A DNA stretch of 64,000 nucleotides, taken from contig JAKGHH010000001.1 of the NCBI GenBank assembly GCA_022828595.1, positions 71,792,401-71,856,400 of the forward strand, written 5' to 3'. Positions 25,297 through 37,017 of this stretch are shown here, in pieces. Both the position numbers and the translations under genes were made by a program. Source of the DNA: Nelumbo lutea (Eukaryota; Streptophyta; Magnoliopsida; Proteales; Nelumbonaceae). How positions within the stretch are numbered: the stretch's first letter is position 1; each line of letters begins with the position of its first letter. The notes beneath the pieces are model-generated. The model was not told the DNA's origin and ran no database searches. It worked only from the letters and a program-made list of their open reading frames with translations.

Positions 25297-27230
25297 TATG
25301 TCAAACCATAGCTTTGATAATCTCTTAGATGAGCTCGAGGTGGGTGCCTTGGCTCAAGTAGGTGCCTCTGTGGCATAGTCAGTCTACGAGGTGCGAGAGG
25401 CCTCGGATAACTTGGCATCCACCTCTCATTGAGGTCGGATACCAAACAAGTTTGGCCCTTCTACTATGACCATAGACAGGCTTAGGGCCCTAATAGCGCG
25501 GTATTACCTTCCTAGGGAGTATACCTACCACCTTCTTGCGGGCGACTTCCCTAGGGAACACAATGACGACGAGATCGTGATTTTTGGGGAACAGCTCGTG
25601 GCCAGACTCCACCTTCCACTGCACCCCCTAATTATTGAAGTGTTAAATCACTTCGACATCACTATAGATCAACTCCACCCGAACTCTATCCGGAACGTGG
25701 TTGGTACCATTTCCCTTTTCTTTGACTACGCCCTTCCTCTTGACCTTGACATTTTCTCCTCCATCCTCTCCATAAAGAAGAATGCCTCTAACGTTCTCCC
25801 TGAGCACAAGAGGACCTACTACCTGTCCCCCGCTCGGGCTTCAAGTTGTTACACGAGCTTCCCAATAAAATCCCAGTCTGGAAACATGATTACTTTGTAT
25901 TTCGCAACCCTACGGGGTGGCCTTTCCCTACTCACTAGAGGGTGGCCACTCAAGACTCCGGCATTAGGCTAGACCAGGATACAAGGGAGACGCTCCAGTC
26001 TTGGGCGGAGCTCAGTTTCGACTAAAAGGACTACATTGCCGAGGACAAGCTCATTCTGGTCGGTCTGAGTCCTGCTAGGTCGCCTTGTTTAGAGTTAGTA
26101 CTAGCACTTTTGGTAGTATCATTGATGTCGAGCTTTGTTGCAGGACCCATGGTGCAACTTAGCGCCGAAAGGCTCTTCAGAAAGATGAAAGGAAGGAAGA
26201 AGCGAGCTGCTAAGAGAGCTCGCATTGAATCTCCACGGGCTCCTACTCTCGAGCCCGAACAGCCTACTGATGCTCCTCTAGTGATTGACTTGGGGTCGGA
26301 GAACCTCCCACCTCGGGAGCCCAAGATGATTGCGGAGCTCATTCTCAAGACAGTTGTGGAGCCCGCTCCCATGCCCGAGACAACCGTCACTGCCTCTGGG
26401 AGCGAAGGAATAGCTCATAGCATCTTGAACCCGCAGTACAACCTTCGGAAGAGCAAAGGGTCTGTGTGTGCTGAGGAGGTCTCTGAATGGGCTGAGCTAT
26501 CACCTTCTCAGCTCAGAGCTCGAGCAGCTGCCCACTCTATGGTGGTTAGTCTCATTGTACTTCAACTTCTGCAATTGTTGCCTTACTGGTGCTAACTGAC
26601 ATTCTCTTGGCAGGTGAACTCTGCTATGCATGCCTTGACTCTCCAATCTGAGAGGCACTTGAAACGAGCTCTGGATGCCAAAGACTCAGCCCGCACGGCT
26701 CACACTGATCTGAAGCAAGCTCGCTATCAAATCCATTGGTTGGAGAGCGATGCCATAGCTCAGAAAAATTACATTCAGGTGCTGATGTCGGATAAGGAGG
26801 GGTGGCTGCGCGAGAAGGAGGAGCTGTTGCGCAAGTTGGAAAACCTTGAGGCAGATAAGGGGACTCTAGAGCGTCAGGTAGAAACCTCAAAGTCGATGTC
26901 AAGGAGCAAACTGATATGCTTCTCCAGGCCATGGACGAGGCCAAAGTCAAGGCTGTCCAAGACTACGTCAAATCGGAGGAGTTTGATGGGGTGTTGGTGG
27001 TGGCCTACCATAAAGGCTTCAAGCTCAGTAGGTGGCTGATAAAGCGCGAGTTCCCGCAGCTTGATGTAAGCGCCTTCACCACCTCGCAAATCACAGGAGA
27101 GGTAGCCCGCCAATCCGCCGAAGACTCAGACTCTAAGGAAGAGAGTGATGACATTGAAGAGGCTAATGCCACCGACCAGGCTAGCACTTTTGTGGAGGCT
27201 CCGAGCAAGAATTATGAGTCCCTGAAGTAG
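25297..27230 (+). pseudogene. Antisense ORF of element A: gypsy-type putative transposon protein with coiled-coil tail
   Basis: Runs opposite to gag-pol. From ATG 25,297 (MSNHSFDNLLDELEVGALAQ) two in-frame stops precede the main open part at 25,466-25,972, which holds REHNDDEIVIFGEQLVARLH, LPLHPLIIEVLNHF, QLHPNSIRNVVGTISLFFDY and LPEHKRTYYLSP. This is the pattern of the plant 'putative gypsy type transposon' domain (PF04195). A candidate 65-bp intron (26,079-26,143) follows, then a basic patch (MKGRKKRAAKRARIE), a second 69-bp intron (26,545-26,613), and a helical, charged region (LEADKGTLERQVE) ending in an acidic tail and TAG at 27,228-27,230. Frame changes at about 25,840 and 26,890 break it. 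Function is unknown; similar antisense ORFs are known from Tat elements such as maize Grande. Confidence 0.75.
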
Positions 27231-28000
27231 TTCGGGCGGTCCTTGTACTTTGAGCCTACGAGCTCAGTTTTTCCTTTCTTTTCTTCCCTCTTTTGTAACA
27301 AACTTCCTGTAATGAAACATGTCTTTGTAATGAAAATACACATTTGCCAAGTGTTGTGCAATTTACTTTATTTGCCGAAGTGATTATTTTACCCCAAACT
27401 GTTAAGCTATCGAGCTAAGTACCCGAAGTGGAGGTTTTTCGATTGTCGTCACTCCGAACTGTCTCCCAGTACTTAGTAGGGGTAATTTTATGATGTACAA
27501 CAAGGTGAGCAACATAGTAGGGTATATGCCCAACCTGTCTACACTCGGGTTACTTAAGTTGACATCCGTTGTCCTTAACGGGTTCAACCTGTTGTATGCT
27601 GGGGTGAGCTATGCACCATAAGGTTCATACCCGAGCTACTTGCGCCTTAGGCATTACAAGTACTTATCCTATGCTAATGACACGACTAGGTGTTATACGG
27701 TGCCGAGGTCTTTCATTAGCTCGACATTTTAGCCCTTCGGCTGGGGGAGCACGTATAATCCACTCTCCTAGAGTTCGCCCATGCCGAAGAGGCAACTGGG
27801 TCTTATAGTGCCGAGGTCCTTTGTTGGCTCAGGATTTTGGCCCTTAGGTTGGGGGAGTGACTTATAGTCTACTCTCAAGGAGTTCGCCCATGCCAAAGAG
27901 GTGACTGGGTCTTATAGTGTCGAGGTCCTTTGTTAGCTCGGCGTTTTAGCCCTTTGGTTGGGGGAGCGACTTATAGTCCACTCAGCTCGGTAATTACAGG
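27231..28000. other. Element A spacer between antisense ORF and integrase
   Basis: Contains a poly(A)-signal-like cluster (AATGAAA/AATGAAAATA near 27,311-27,338) suited to ending the antisense transcript. 27,690-27,985 holds three imperfect ~100-bp direct repeats (GTGCCGAGGTC(C)TTTGTTGGCTC and TTGGGGGAGCGA words). Confidence 0.6.
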
Positions 28001-28009
28001 TAATATTGC

Positions 28010-29200
28010 CTTAAGTTGACAATATTCCATGCCTGAAGTATCTGCTTCCCTTCTAGGGTTTCGAGCTCATATGTTCCTTCCCCGAGCACCTGCTTTACTC
28101 GGTAGGGTCCTTCCCAATTTGGCCCGAGCTTACCAACACCGGACTCAGGTACCATGACTTTACGAAGAATTAGGTCTCCGACGCGGAGGCTCCGCTTCTT
28201 GACCCTGGCGTGATAGTACCGAGCTACTCTCTACTGGTAGGCCGCGGTCCTAATGTACGCAAAGTCCCATACCTCATCAAGTAGGTCGAGGTTGGTGCAT
28301 AGCTCGTCTTCTTTTGCTTCGTCATCATACACTTCCAGACGTAGTGTGGAAACCTCGACCTCGGCTAGGATGACTGTCTCGGTGCTATAAGTGAGCTTGA
28401 CGGGGGTCTCGCCGGTTGCGGTCTTCACCTTGGTTCGATAATCCCATAGTACACTGGGCAGCTCATCTACCCACAATCCCTTACCTCGGTTTAGGCGTGC
28501 CTTCAGTTCGTGGAGAATGGCTCTGTTTTGACCTCCGCTTGGCCATTCGCTTGAGGGTGTGCCACCGAGGTAAAGTTTTGTTGTATTCCCATATCATTGC
28601 ACCAGTTATGGAATTTAATGTCCTCGAACTGCTTGCCGTTGTTAGAGATGAGTATTCGTGGTAGTCCGAAATGGCAAACTATATTCTTCTAGAAGAAGTT
28701 CTGCACATTCCCCACTGTGATCATTGCGAGAGGTTCAACCTCCACCCACTTAGTGAAATAATCAAATATTACCACTAAGAACCTCCTCTATCCTGTTGCT
28801 GGTGGAAATGGTCCGAGTATATCGATCCCCCATTGTGCGAAGGGCCATGGGCTGGTGAGGTACTTTAGGTCGGCACCGGGCTGGTGGTGGATGTTGGTGT
28901 GCCTCTGACATTTGTCACACTTTTTGACGAACTCAATCGCATCTACCTTCAACATTGGCCAATAATATCCCTGTCATAGCGTTTTCTGGGTGAGGGCCTT
29001 GCCCCCCAAGTGTTTGCTGCACAAGCCCCCATGAGTGTCCTGGAGCACGAGCTCGGCTTCGAAAGGTCACAAGCAACGCGGATAAGGGAGCGTGTAGGAT
29101 TTTCGGTATAGATGTTCGTCTATTATGACGTATTTGGCTGCCTGACGCTCTACCCTTCTGCCAGCATTACGATCTACGAGGAGGGTCCCATATAGCAGAT
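28010..29200 (-). pseudogene. Element A integrase (decayed)
   Basis: On the - strand, pieces match the zinc-binding region (CDKCQRH-type block near 28,900), the core (GIDILGPF-type block near 28,830) and an end region: WVDELPSVLWDYRTKVKTAT and GETPVKLTYSTETVI (28,476 downward), then LGPNWEGPYRV near 28,110, the region after the core. Several stops and shifts lie between, most clearly in the core. Compare with the largely open integrase of element B. Confidence 0.8.
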
Positions 29201-29329
29201 AGCTCGCGAACAGATCAATCCAGCTCGGCTCTACTTGTACGATGGGAGCAACCTCCTCTGCCCCCCCCCGAGAATTCTAGGCCAAGGCAGGTTCTCTATG
29301 TACACGGTTTTCATGGTGTTGTTGCTTGC

Positions 29330-29760
29330 ACTGGCCAATTAGGACAGGGCATCAGCCTCAACGTTCTTGGATCTCGGGATCTGTTTAATGAAGTATGACT
29401 GGAAGTTGAGCAGAGCCTCTCTGACTTTGGCTAATTAGGCGACCATGGTTGGCTCGTGAGCTTCATATTCGCCAGTGACTTGGTTGACCACGTTATGGGA
29501 GTTGTTGCAGATAATGATGTGTTTAGCTTTTACTTCATTTGCTAGGGCCAGCCCATCTATCAATGCCTCGTACTCTGCTTCATTGTTGGACACAACGAAT
29601 TCTAAGCGTAGCACATACTCCAATTTCACACCGCTTGGTCCGTACAGAACGATTCCGGCTCCGCTGCCCTGCTGATTTGATGAGCCATCCACATGGAGGA
29701 TCCAGGGCTCCTCATCCCAGGTTGGGTTCTGTCTAACCAGAAGAGAGGCCGCACTAGTCG
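29330..29760 (-). pseudogene. Element A second (archaeal-type) RNase H
   Basis: MDGSSNQQGSGAGIVLYGP, then EYVLRLEFVVSNNEAEYEAL, and NSHNVVNQVTGEYEA (29,692-29,435). The DGSS / EAEYEAL / ND-like NNS order is the RNase H fold with a lost Asp in the third block (ND to NN). Such an extra domain after the usual pol RNase H marks the Tat lineage. A stop follows EPTMVA. Confidence 0.85.
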
Positions 29761-31131
29761 GCTAAGGCTTGGGCCTTGATAGTAGTTCGCGACTTATACT
29801 GGATGTCGTACTCGCTGAGTTCGATGGCCCACTTTGTCAATCTATCGGAGACATCGGGCTTGAGCAAGACTTGCCTCAGAGGCTTATTGGTGAGGACGAC
29901 GATCGTATGAGCTTGGAAATACGGTCAAAGTTTCCAAGCTACAACAACTAGCGCATATGCCAACTTTTCGATCTCTGGATACCTCATCTCTGCTTTCTGC
30001 AATACTTTGCTAACATAGTAGATGGGTCATTGGACCTGATCTACCTCTTTTATTAGTACCGAGTTAACTACCTCGTCACTCGTGGAGAGGTACAGCTCCA
30101 AAATGTCTCCCTCCTCGGGTCGGGTCAACACCGAGATGCTAGCGAGGTACCTTTTGAGCTCGTCAAAGATGAGATAACACTCTTCGGTCCATTCGAAGCC
30201 CTTGCTTCTTTTAATTTCCTTAAAGAAAGGCAGGCAGCGATTTGTCGATTTGGACATGAAGCGGCTCAGAGCGGCTATGCGACCGTTCAACCTCTGAATC
30301 TCCTTCAATTTCCGGGGTGGTCTCATATCTAAGATGGCCTTAATTTTGTCAAGTTTAGCCTCAATGCCATGCCGGTTAACGATATAACCTAAGAATTTAC
30401 CCAAGGTGACACCGAAAATGCACTTGCTCGGGTTTAATTTCATATTAAACTTGTACAAAATTTCAAAAACAGAGTGCAAATCTTTTGTTAATAATTTGAA
30501 AATTGGGTTTCGACGGACATGCCGTCTACATAACACTCTACTTTTTTGCCGATCAATGACTCAAACAGTCGATTTACATGTCTCTGAAATGTTGCCCCAA
30601 CATTTTTTAGTCCGAAGGGCATGACCTTGTAGCAGTACAGGCGAGCTCGGTTATGAATGCCATTTTTTCTTCATCAGCAGGGTCCATTCTAATCTGGTTG
30701 TAGCCTGAATAGGCATCCAAGAAGCTCAGCAACTCATGCCCTGAAGTCGCGCCCACCAAACGGTCGATCTTGTGGAGTGGGAAGTAGTCCTTCGAGCAAG
30801 CTCAGTTCAAGTTGGTATAACCGACGCATATGTGCCATTTACCGTTAGCCTTTTTTACCAGAATGGGGTTGGCTACCCAGCTCGGGTAATGGACTTCCCT
30901 GATAAAATTGGCTGCGAGGAGCTTCCCGACCTCCTCGTCAATTGCTCTCCAACGCTCTGAGGCTAGGTTGCATTTCTTCTGTCTAACGGGCCTAACTACA
31001 GGATCAATGTTTAGTTTCTGAGTGTTGATTTTAGGGTCTATGCCAAGCATCTCGGCCGCGGACCAGGCAAAAATATCTAAATTTTGAAGTAAGAAACTTA
31101 CCAGCTGAGATCGTAGAGGCTTCTCAACCAA
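29761..31131 (-). pseudogene. Element A reverse transcriptase and RNase H (catalytic YVDG)
   Basis: The RT starts near 31,131 (palm-proximal RQKKCNLASERW, then EEVGKLLAANFIREVHYPSW, and NPILVKKANGKWHICV), continues in other frames (LLSFLDAYSGYNQIRMDPAD near 30,720) and reaches the catalytic motif at 30,521-30,532, which reads YVDG where family members have YVDD. After it, 30,027-30,536 carries MKLNPSKCIFGV, GYIVNRHGIEA and LNGRIAALSRFMSKS (connection), then the RNase H start (YLSTSDEVVNSVLIKE). At least two stops and frame changes lie in the RT. RT copies the element RNA; this one could not. Confidence 0.9.
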
Positions 31132-31149
31132 AGCGTCGATCTGGAGAGT

Positions 31150-31760
31150 CCGAGCTGAATCCTCGAAGTGGGCATAGAGACTGTCTCTTCTATGGGTGTA
31201 GCTTGCTCTTCATGATACTCGGTAGGTCGCTCCAGCTCGAGGTCACCTACTGCTTTGGCTTTCCCTTTGAGGGTGGCAACGTAGCATTTGTGCGACTTGA
31301 GCTGATCACCTTGCACTACCCCGACTGCGAAGTCCATGGGGAACTTCATGGCCAGATAATAGGTGGAAACCACCGCACGTAGAGCATGGGTGATGGGCCG
31401 ACCTATTATGGCATTGTATGGGGAGAGAGTCGCAACCACCAAAAAGCTATGCTCGAGCCTCACTATGCTAGGCCAGGTGCCGACCTCCACTGATACGAGG
31501 ACTCTCCCCAGGGGCCTAACTTCCTCTCCGCTGAAGCCCACCAAGGGAGTGTTCACAGGCTTGAGATCACTCTCTTGAAGTTGAAGCTTGTCAAAAGAGG
31601 GCTTGACGAGTATGTCTGCCGAACTGCCGGAGTCAATGAGGACACGCTTCACCTCAAAATCGTTGATTCTTATCTTTACAACGAGCGCGCCATCGTGGGG
31701 GTATTGGACTCCGTGCGCATCATCCTCGGTGAAGAAGATCGGTTCCTTTGTCTTTGGCCA
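31150..31760 (-). pseudogene. Element A aspartic protease
   Basis: [20 protein letters not shown] (31,652 downward) has the retropepsin DSG active site; GRPITHALRAVVSTYYLAMK follows. The frame from 31,652 is open to 31,098. The protease would cut the gag-pol polyprotein. Confidence 0.88.
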
Positions 31761-31868
31761 CTTCGGGGGATTTCAGTCTTCTCTTTCAATCTCACGAGCC
31801 GAGGTCCTTGTCGTGGCTGAGGTGCAGCCTGCGATGATTGATCCATCGGTGATCATTTGGATCGTTCC

Positions 31869-33743
31869 CTAAACTGGCCTTTCTTCGGGTGGCTGCCTCT
31901 GCAGTTGGTCACCTTGTCTGTTGCTGATCTCGGGAGCATCTCTACCTTTCTCCCCTTGCCGACCTGTTTTATTATCATTTTGTACAAAATTTCTTAAATA
32001 TCCACGACGGATGAGTTCTTCTATCTCATTGCAAAGGTTTTTACAACTTTCGGTACTATGACCGTGATCTCTATGGAAATGACAATACAAATTCTTATTT
32101 CTAGTGTTCGGGTCTCCTCTCATCCGAGGTGGCCACTTCACGTATGTCACATCCTTGATTGCCCTGAGGATCATAGCTCGCTTTGCGTTCAATGGCGTGT
32201 AGTTCGGCCTTTCGACTGGAGGAGCTCGGAAAGACTGATCTGGCCTTCCTCCCCGAGCTGGTTCTTTTTTCTTCTTGCTGTCCCCGTGGGTCGAGGACTC
32301 ACCTTCTCTTTTCCTCTTCTTAGGCGGGTTCTCGCTCTTCTAGTTCATCTCATCCTCCATTTCGATGAACTGGTCCGCAAGCTTGAGGAATTCAGTTACA
32401 TCCTTAGGTCTGTCGACAACCACGTGCCACTTGAACTCCTTGTGCGTTATTTCTCTCTTAGCTGTGTGAGCCTCACCGCAGGGTCCAGGTCAGGTATCTA
32501 CAAGCATGCATCATTGAATCTCTTGATGTAGCTACGGATGGACTCCCCTTCCCTTTGGACTATGTCGAGGAGGCTTTCTTGGATCCTCGGGCATCTTTTG
32601 CTAGAGACAAAGTGGGAAGTAAAGATCTGTACGAACTGCGCCCAACTTTTGGTTGACATAGGTGCGAGATTCCTATACCATGTGCAAGCTACCCCCTTAA
32701 ACGTAGTAGAGAAAGCTATGCACATGCAGGACTCACTTGCTCCGGTTAGGTGCATCTATGACTGAAAAGCATCTACATGATCATTTGGCTCAAATGATCC
32801 ATCGTACTTGTCTAGGGGAAGTACCTTGAAATCTTTTGGCATTGGGACGACAAAGAGTTCAAGAGCCAGGGGAGATGGCACAGAGAGGAGCGGAGTGGCT
32901 TTTGCTACTCCCGAGCTCGCTTCTTCCTTTAGTTCGGGTAGGATCTAGGCTGTAGCTCGGCGAGATCTGTGGCGTCTCCATTGCTTTTTTGTTGGTTCTA
33001 CGTTGGTGTTGCTGGCCTCTGTGTTGTCAGGCACCGTTCTCGCGGGGAGTGGCTCAGACTGCTGGTGATGGCTACGGATGAAGGGACCTTGCTTGGAGTC
33101 TGCGGCTAGGACCTTGAACCGATTTTCAACAAGCGGGATTTCAAACTCTGAGAATCGAGGTGATGCGGGTCTGGCAGGCTGAAGGTCTCCCGACCTATTC
33201 ACATATTGTGAGGCAGGAGGAGTGGCATGTTTCTCCCTCCTGTAGGATGAGACCCGACTCCCAAGAGGGTTCTGGATTTGGGAGGTCTTTCCCCAACGAA
33301 GGAGGTGTTCATTCTAGCGGCGAGGCTTGACTAGTTGTGCGGCCGGATGCTGAGGCGAAACCGACTTGCTGGTTCTGAGGCAGTGGTGGAAACTGCTATT
33401 GGTACTGGTGCTAATAGACTTGGTGCAACACTTGCTGCTGATACAACTAAAACTGTTGAAACTATTGCATTTGAGCCTGCATAGCTCACATGCAGTGCAC
33501 CAGGTCTTCAAGCTGGTTTTGGCCGGTCACTGAAGGAACAATTGAGGGTTCAGTGAAAGTTGCTCCTATCGTGGAGGGGAGTGGAGCGTTCATAGATGCC
33601 ATTATCTGAGGCATGTTCAGAGTAGGAACTCCATCCGCAAAGAGGGGGACAGTGAACTGTCCAATACATATTGCTGGGACCTGAAGTTGCTCTCCGGCGG
33701 CATTCATTTCTGCATTGTGTCCGACATTGTTGGAGGAAGCCAT
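31869..33743 (-). pseudogene. Element A gag (broken)
   Basis: Starts ATG at 33,743 (MASSNNVGHNAEMNAAGEQL) near the primer site, but the frame closes at VHCM (33,486). The gag core recurs at 32,755-32,498 (IAFSTTFKGVACTWYRNLAP and IQESLLDIVQREGESIRSYI), then a zinc-knuckle-like CHFHRDHGHSTESC at about 32,070 and EIEELIRRGYL. Gag would form the virus-like particle. Compare element B, where the first ORF reads the same start with a different early stop. Confidence 0.88.
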
Positions 33744-33789
33744 GGAAACTAAAGTTGCAAAGTTTGGTGGAAGAAGGCTTTTTGAAGCA

Positions 33790-33809
33790 TTCCCACAGAC
33801 GACACCAAT
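33790..33809 (-). promoter_or_regulatory. Element A primer-binding site
   Basis: Directly inside the 5' LTR; on the - strand ATTGGTGTCGTCTGTGGGAA. This resembles the ATTGGCGCCG(T/C)CTGTGGGAA seen in element C and in Tat elements generally. I do not assign the tRNA. Confidence 0.75.
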
Positions 33810-34612
33810 TGATGGTGCACCATCTAATCACTCCTAGCTGATAGCAACTGTGCTCCTAGCTGGCGACGGACGAGATACCTGTGAGGAAGAAGAAGGATCC
33901 CCGGGGAGATCTCCCGGCGGGAATACTCCGATGCTTAAGGTAGTACCAGGAAGAGAGAGTTGCTGAGCAAAAATAAAAGGGCTAGAGTGCAGATCACGCA
34001 AGTTACCTTTGCTCTTGGGGATCAGAGATCTTATATACTGATGTCCTGACAAATCAGGTATAACCGCCTCTGATTCTCTGCTGCAGCCATTACTTGTCAG
34101 GGCTGAGCCAGTGGAAGCAAGTAACCATTGCAGAGTGCGGCCCTTCCAGACAAGGGACACCTCTCAGGGTTGGCAGGCACGATGCCGCCTGGCGAGAGAC
34201 GTGGGCGTAGTCTCTTGGTTTGGTAGGTACGGTTGTTAAGCAGGAGATCTTCCTGTGATATGCCGAGCTGTTTTGCCCCGAGCTACCTTGTACCGAGCTA
34301 CTCTGTGTCGAGCTACCCTATGCCTAGGTGCTTCTACCCGAGGTGGCCTACTTGAGTTTGGACATGCGAGTTTATTCTTAGGAGGTTGTCGAGCTCAACC
34401 CAAAGTGCCTTCAGCTCGGGAGATTCCTGTCTTGGGAGAATCTTAGTTCGCGGCGCTTCCTACCTGGAAGAATCTTAGATCGGGGTAATCAGAGTGTCAT
34501 CTTGTAGCGAGCTGCCACGCTGGATCTTGGCGGATTGGTCGCGTTGAGTTGTCACTTATGTTGAGTCACGTCCACACGCCCTCTTATGGTCCGACCAAAT
34601 CACCCTCCATCA
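33810..34612 (-). repeat. Element A 5' LTR
   Basis: 803 bp, TGATGG...CATCA, followed by the target duplication ATATT. TATA-like box on the - strand at 34,030-34,037. Confidence 0.93.
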
Positions 34613-35527
34613 ATATTTTCCATCTAAGTTGTGGGTTAGTACTTCAACCATTTGGGCCAAATGGATAATTTCATGATGTCATGAATAAATAATACAAAAT
34701 TTGAAATATAAGAAATACAAAAATATATTATAATATGAAATTTTGAAAAAAATGGACACATTTCTATTATTATATATTTGTCATATTAAAAAATAACTAT
34801 GATAAAATAAACATAATTTTATTAATGGTGGACATCAAATATACTTATATACAACTTAAAACCAATGGGAAATTAAACCATCTTCCTATCTAGGGGGTGG
34901 GTTAGTGGTTCAACCCAAGGTTTTCGAGCCCTCATTGACCTGGACGGTTGGATCGTTCGGCCCAGAAACTGTCCAGGCAAGTGGTTCCATTTTACCCCAA
35001 ACTCGGTTTTTGGCCAAAGACCGTTGAAAAGTTCAACAACCCGTTGACTCGAGCAATTGAACTATCGGCCCGTTCAATGGTTTTTGACTGTTTTTTATTT
35101 TTACTTTTTTTATTTTTTTAATTTGTTTGTCAAAATGGGTTGTTCGTTCTAACCAGATGGTTAAACCATCGACCTGAAAACCGATGGCCAGAACTGTTTT
35201 GTTTCTGGGTCATTTTTTAAAATGTTGGTTCAACCTTTCAAGTCAAATAGGTTAAACCATGATGTATAATTAAACATATTTTTTTAAATAGAGTAGTACA
35301 AAAAGTATGAAACAATTTTGAACACATATATAATATTATACACTAATAATATAAACAAAAATAAGTATGACAAATAATAATTATTTTATCAATGATGTAA
35401 ATGAAATGCAAAATTTAAAACCAACTTGAAAATGAAACAATTTCCATATCTAGATGGTAGGTAGGTCAATGATCTAACATTCTAGGTCAAATGGGTCAAT
35501 CTATGATGTCATAATTAAATAATAATT

Positions 35528-35567
35528 ATTAAATACATACATACATACATACATACATACATGCATG

Positions 35568-35660
<93 letters not shown>
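35528..35660. repeat. Compound microsatellite (ACAT)n-(CA)n-(TA)n
   Basis: ACAT/GCAT units from about 35,532, about 30 CA units at 35,579-35,640, then about 10 TA units to 35,660. Highly likely to be length-polymorphic. Confidence 0.95.
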
Positions 35661-36305
35661 GGGATACATGAATTAAAATTAATCGGAAAAACAAAATGGT
35701 TTTTCCATCCAAGTAATGGGTTAGAGGTTAAGCTATCAATTTCAAATGGATGTTATATTAAATAATAAAATACATAAAATTTTAGAAAATGTAGAAATTT
35801 GTTGACAATTTTGGGTACATTTTATAATATTAGATATTCATCATATAAAAAAGTGTGTGATTAATGAGAATTATTTTCATTAATGATAGAAATGAGATAA
35901 AAATTAGGATAAAAAATAATGAGCATTAATGTCTAACACATGACCCCTCTAACCATGTCAAATGGTTCAAGGATTTAATTAGATAGATCATTGTAGGCAA
36001 GTGGTTTGGTAGGGACGCAAATAGATCAGATCGTATTTGAATTAGGGTATATTTGAATTCGATTCGATCCAAAAATCTGATTAGATCTCATAAATATTGA
36101 TTCAAATCTGAATCCAATCAATATGTTGGATATTCGAATCTGATATGACCCAATTTAATTTAAAAATAATAATAAATTATTAAAAGGAAAAGAAAATATA
36201 ATAGTTGAGAAAAACAAAAAATATAAGTATTTTTCAACTATTTTCATCATATAAGAAGTTAAAAAAATGCAATATAAATAACATATTTATAAATGAATAA
36301 TAAAT

Positions 36306-36309
<4 letters not shown>

Positions 36310-36342
<33 letters not shown>
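36310..36342. repeat. (AT)n microsatellite
   Basis: Uninterrupted AT dinucleotides in an AT-rich stretch. Confidence 0.9.
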
Positions 36343-36345
<3 letters not shown>

Positions 36346-37017
36346 TAATATTCAAACAATATATTGGAATTGCATTTACTCTTGGTAAATAAGTAATTTT
36401 TATTATCTCATAAATTAAATAATAAAAAATATAAATATAAATTTTTTTATAAATTTTATAGAAAATTTTGAATATGCATTAATATTATATATGTTTTATA
36501 CTAAAAAAATATGTTTAAAAATAAGAAATATTATTAATAAAGATAGAAATGACTAAAATTCAAAAAAAAAATTAATATCTTAATCATAATCCATTTTAAT
36601 GATTAAATAAACTAATGGTTCAACTGATCTAATTACAATTAATAATTTATAGGAAAATGACGAAACCATTTGATTTGAGAACAAGCTTATTGATTCCGCA
36701 AAAAGGACTACAGTTCCCCTCCTTAATTACGTTTTACCCAAAAAAACCCTCAAGAGGCCAAAGTCCACAAGGGCCACAAGAATCATTCCCTTATTTAGCA
36801 CGGATTACTCTGCTTAGTTATTTAATTACAGTGGCATACTTACGCAATTGCTCTAAATTAATTCCCAATCCTCTTGTTTCTCCTGTCCTTTCCTGGGGAT
36901 ATCATAGGATGAAAATTAAATCTCAGTCTCCTCGGTTTTAGGCAATTCTATGGGCTATCCGGCTTGCTAGCCATCGGGAAGCTCAAGGAGGGCACGTACA
37001 TATATTACATTAGGCAT

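Larger units (their letters stand above)
23986..34612 (-). mobile_element. Element A: complete Tat-like Ty3/gypsy LTR retrotransposon
   Basis: LTRs at 23,986-24,793 and 33,810-34,612, both TGATGG...CCATCA, flanked by the target duplication ATATT (23981-23985 and 34613-34617). Read on the - strand the order is LTR, primer site, gag, protease, reverse transcriptase/RNase H, second RNase H, integrase, polypurine tract, LTR. That pol order is Ty3/gypsy; the extra RNase H and the antisense open region between integrase and the 3' LTR fit the Tat/Ogre lineage. Stops and frameshifts break gag and pol, so it is not autonomous now. The two LTRs differ visibly, most in their first ~60 bp, so the insertion is not recent. 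Confidence 0.95.
34618..36650. repeat. Degenerate repeat array, interspersed repeat and AT-rich DNA
   Basis: Units starting with a CCATCTA(G/A)(G/T)T(G/T)GTGGGTTAGT-like word lie at about 34,620, 34,890, 35,450 and 35,705, and one more at 23,815 on the far side of element A. Spacing is about 260 bp or multiples. 34,905-35,230 is an inserted interspersed repeat. 36,020-36,650 is an AT-rich stretch with AATCTGAT/ATCAGATT words. No gene. Confidence 0.55.

Noticed and set aside
26031..26950. Antisense shadows of the antisense ORF in element A
   Set aside because: Lower codon coherence than the + strand frame, which has a recognised domain and a matching copy in element B.
35515..35765. Open frames on both strands rich in CVCVCV or HTHTHT
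   Set aside because: They are translations of the (CA)n microsatellite.
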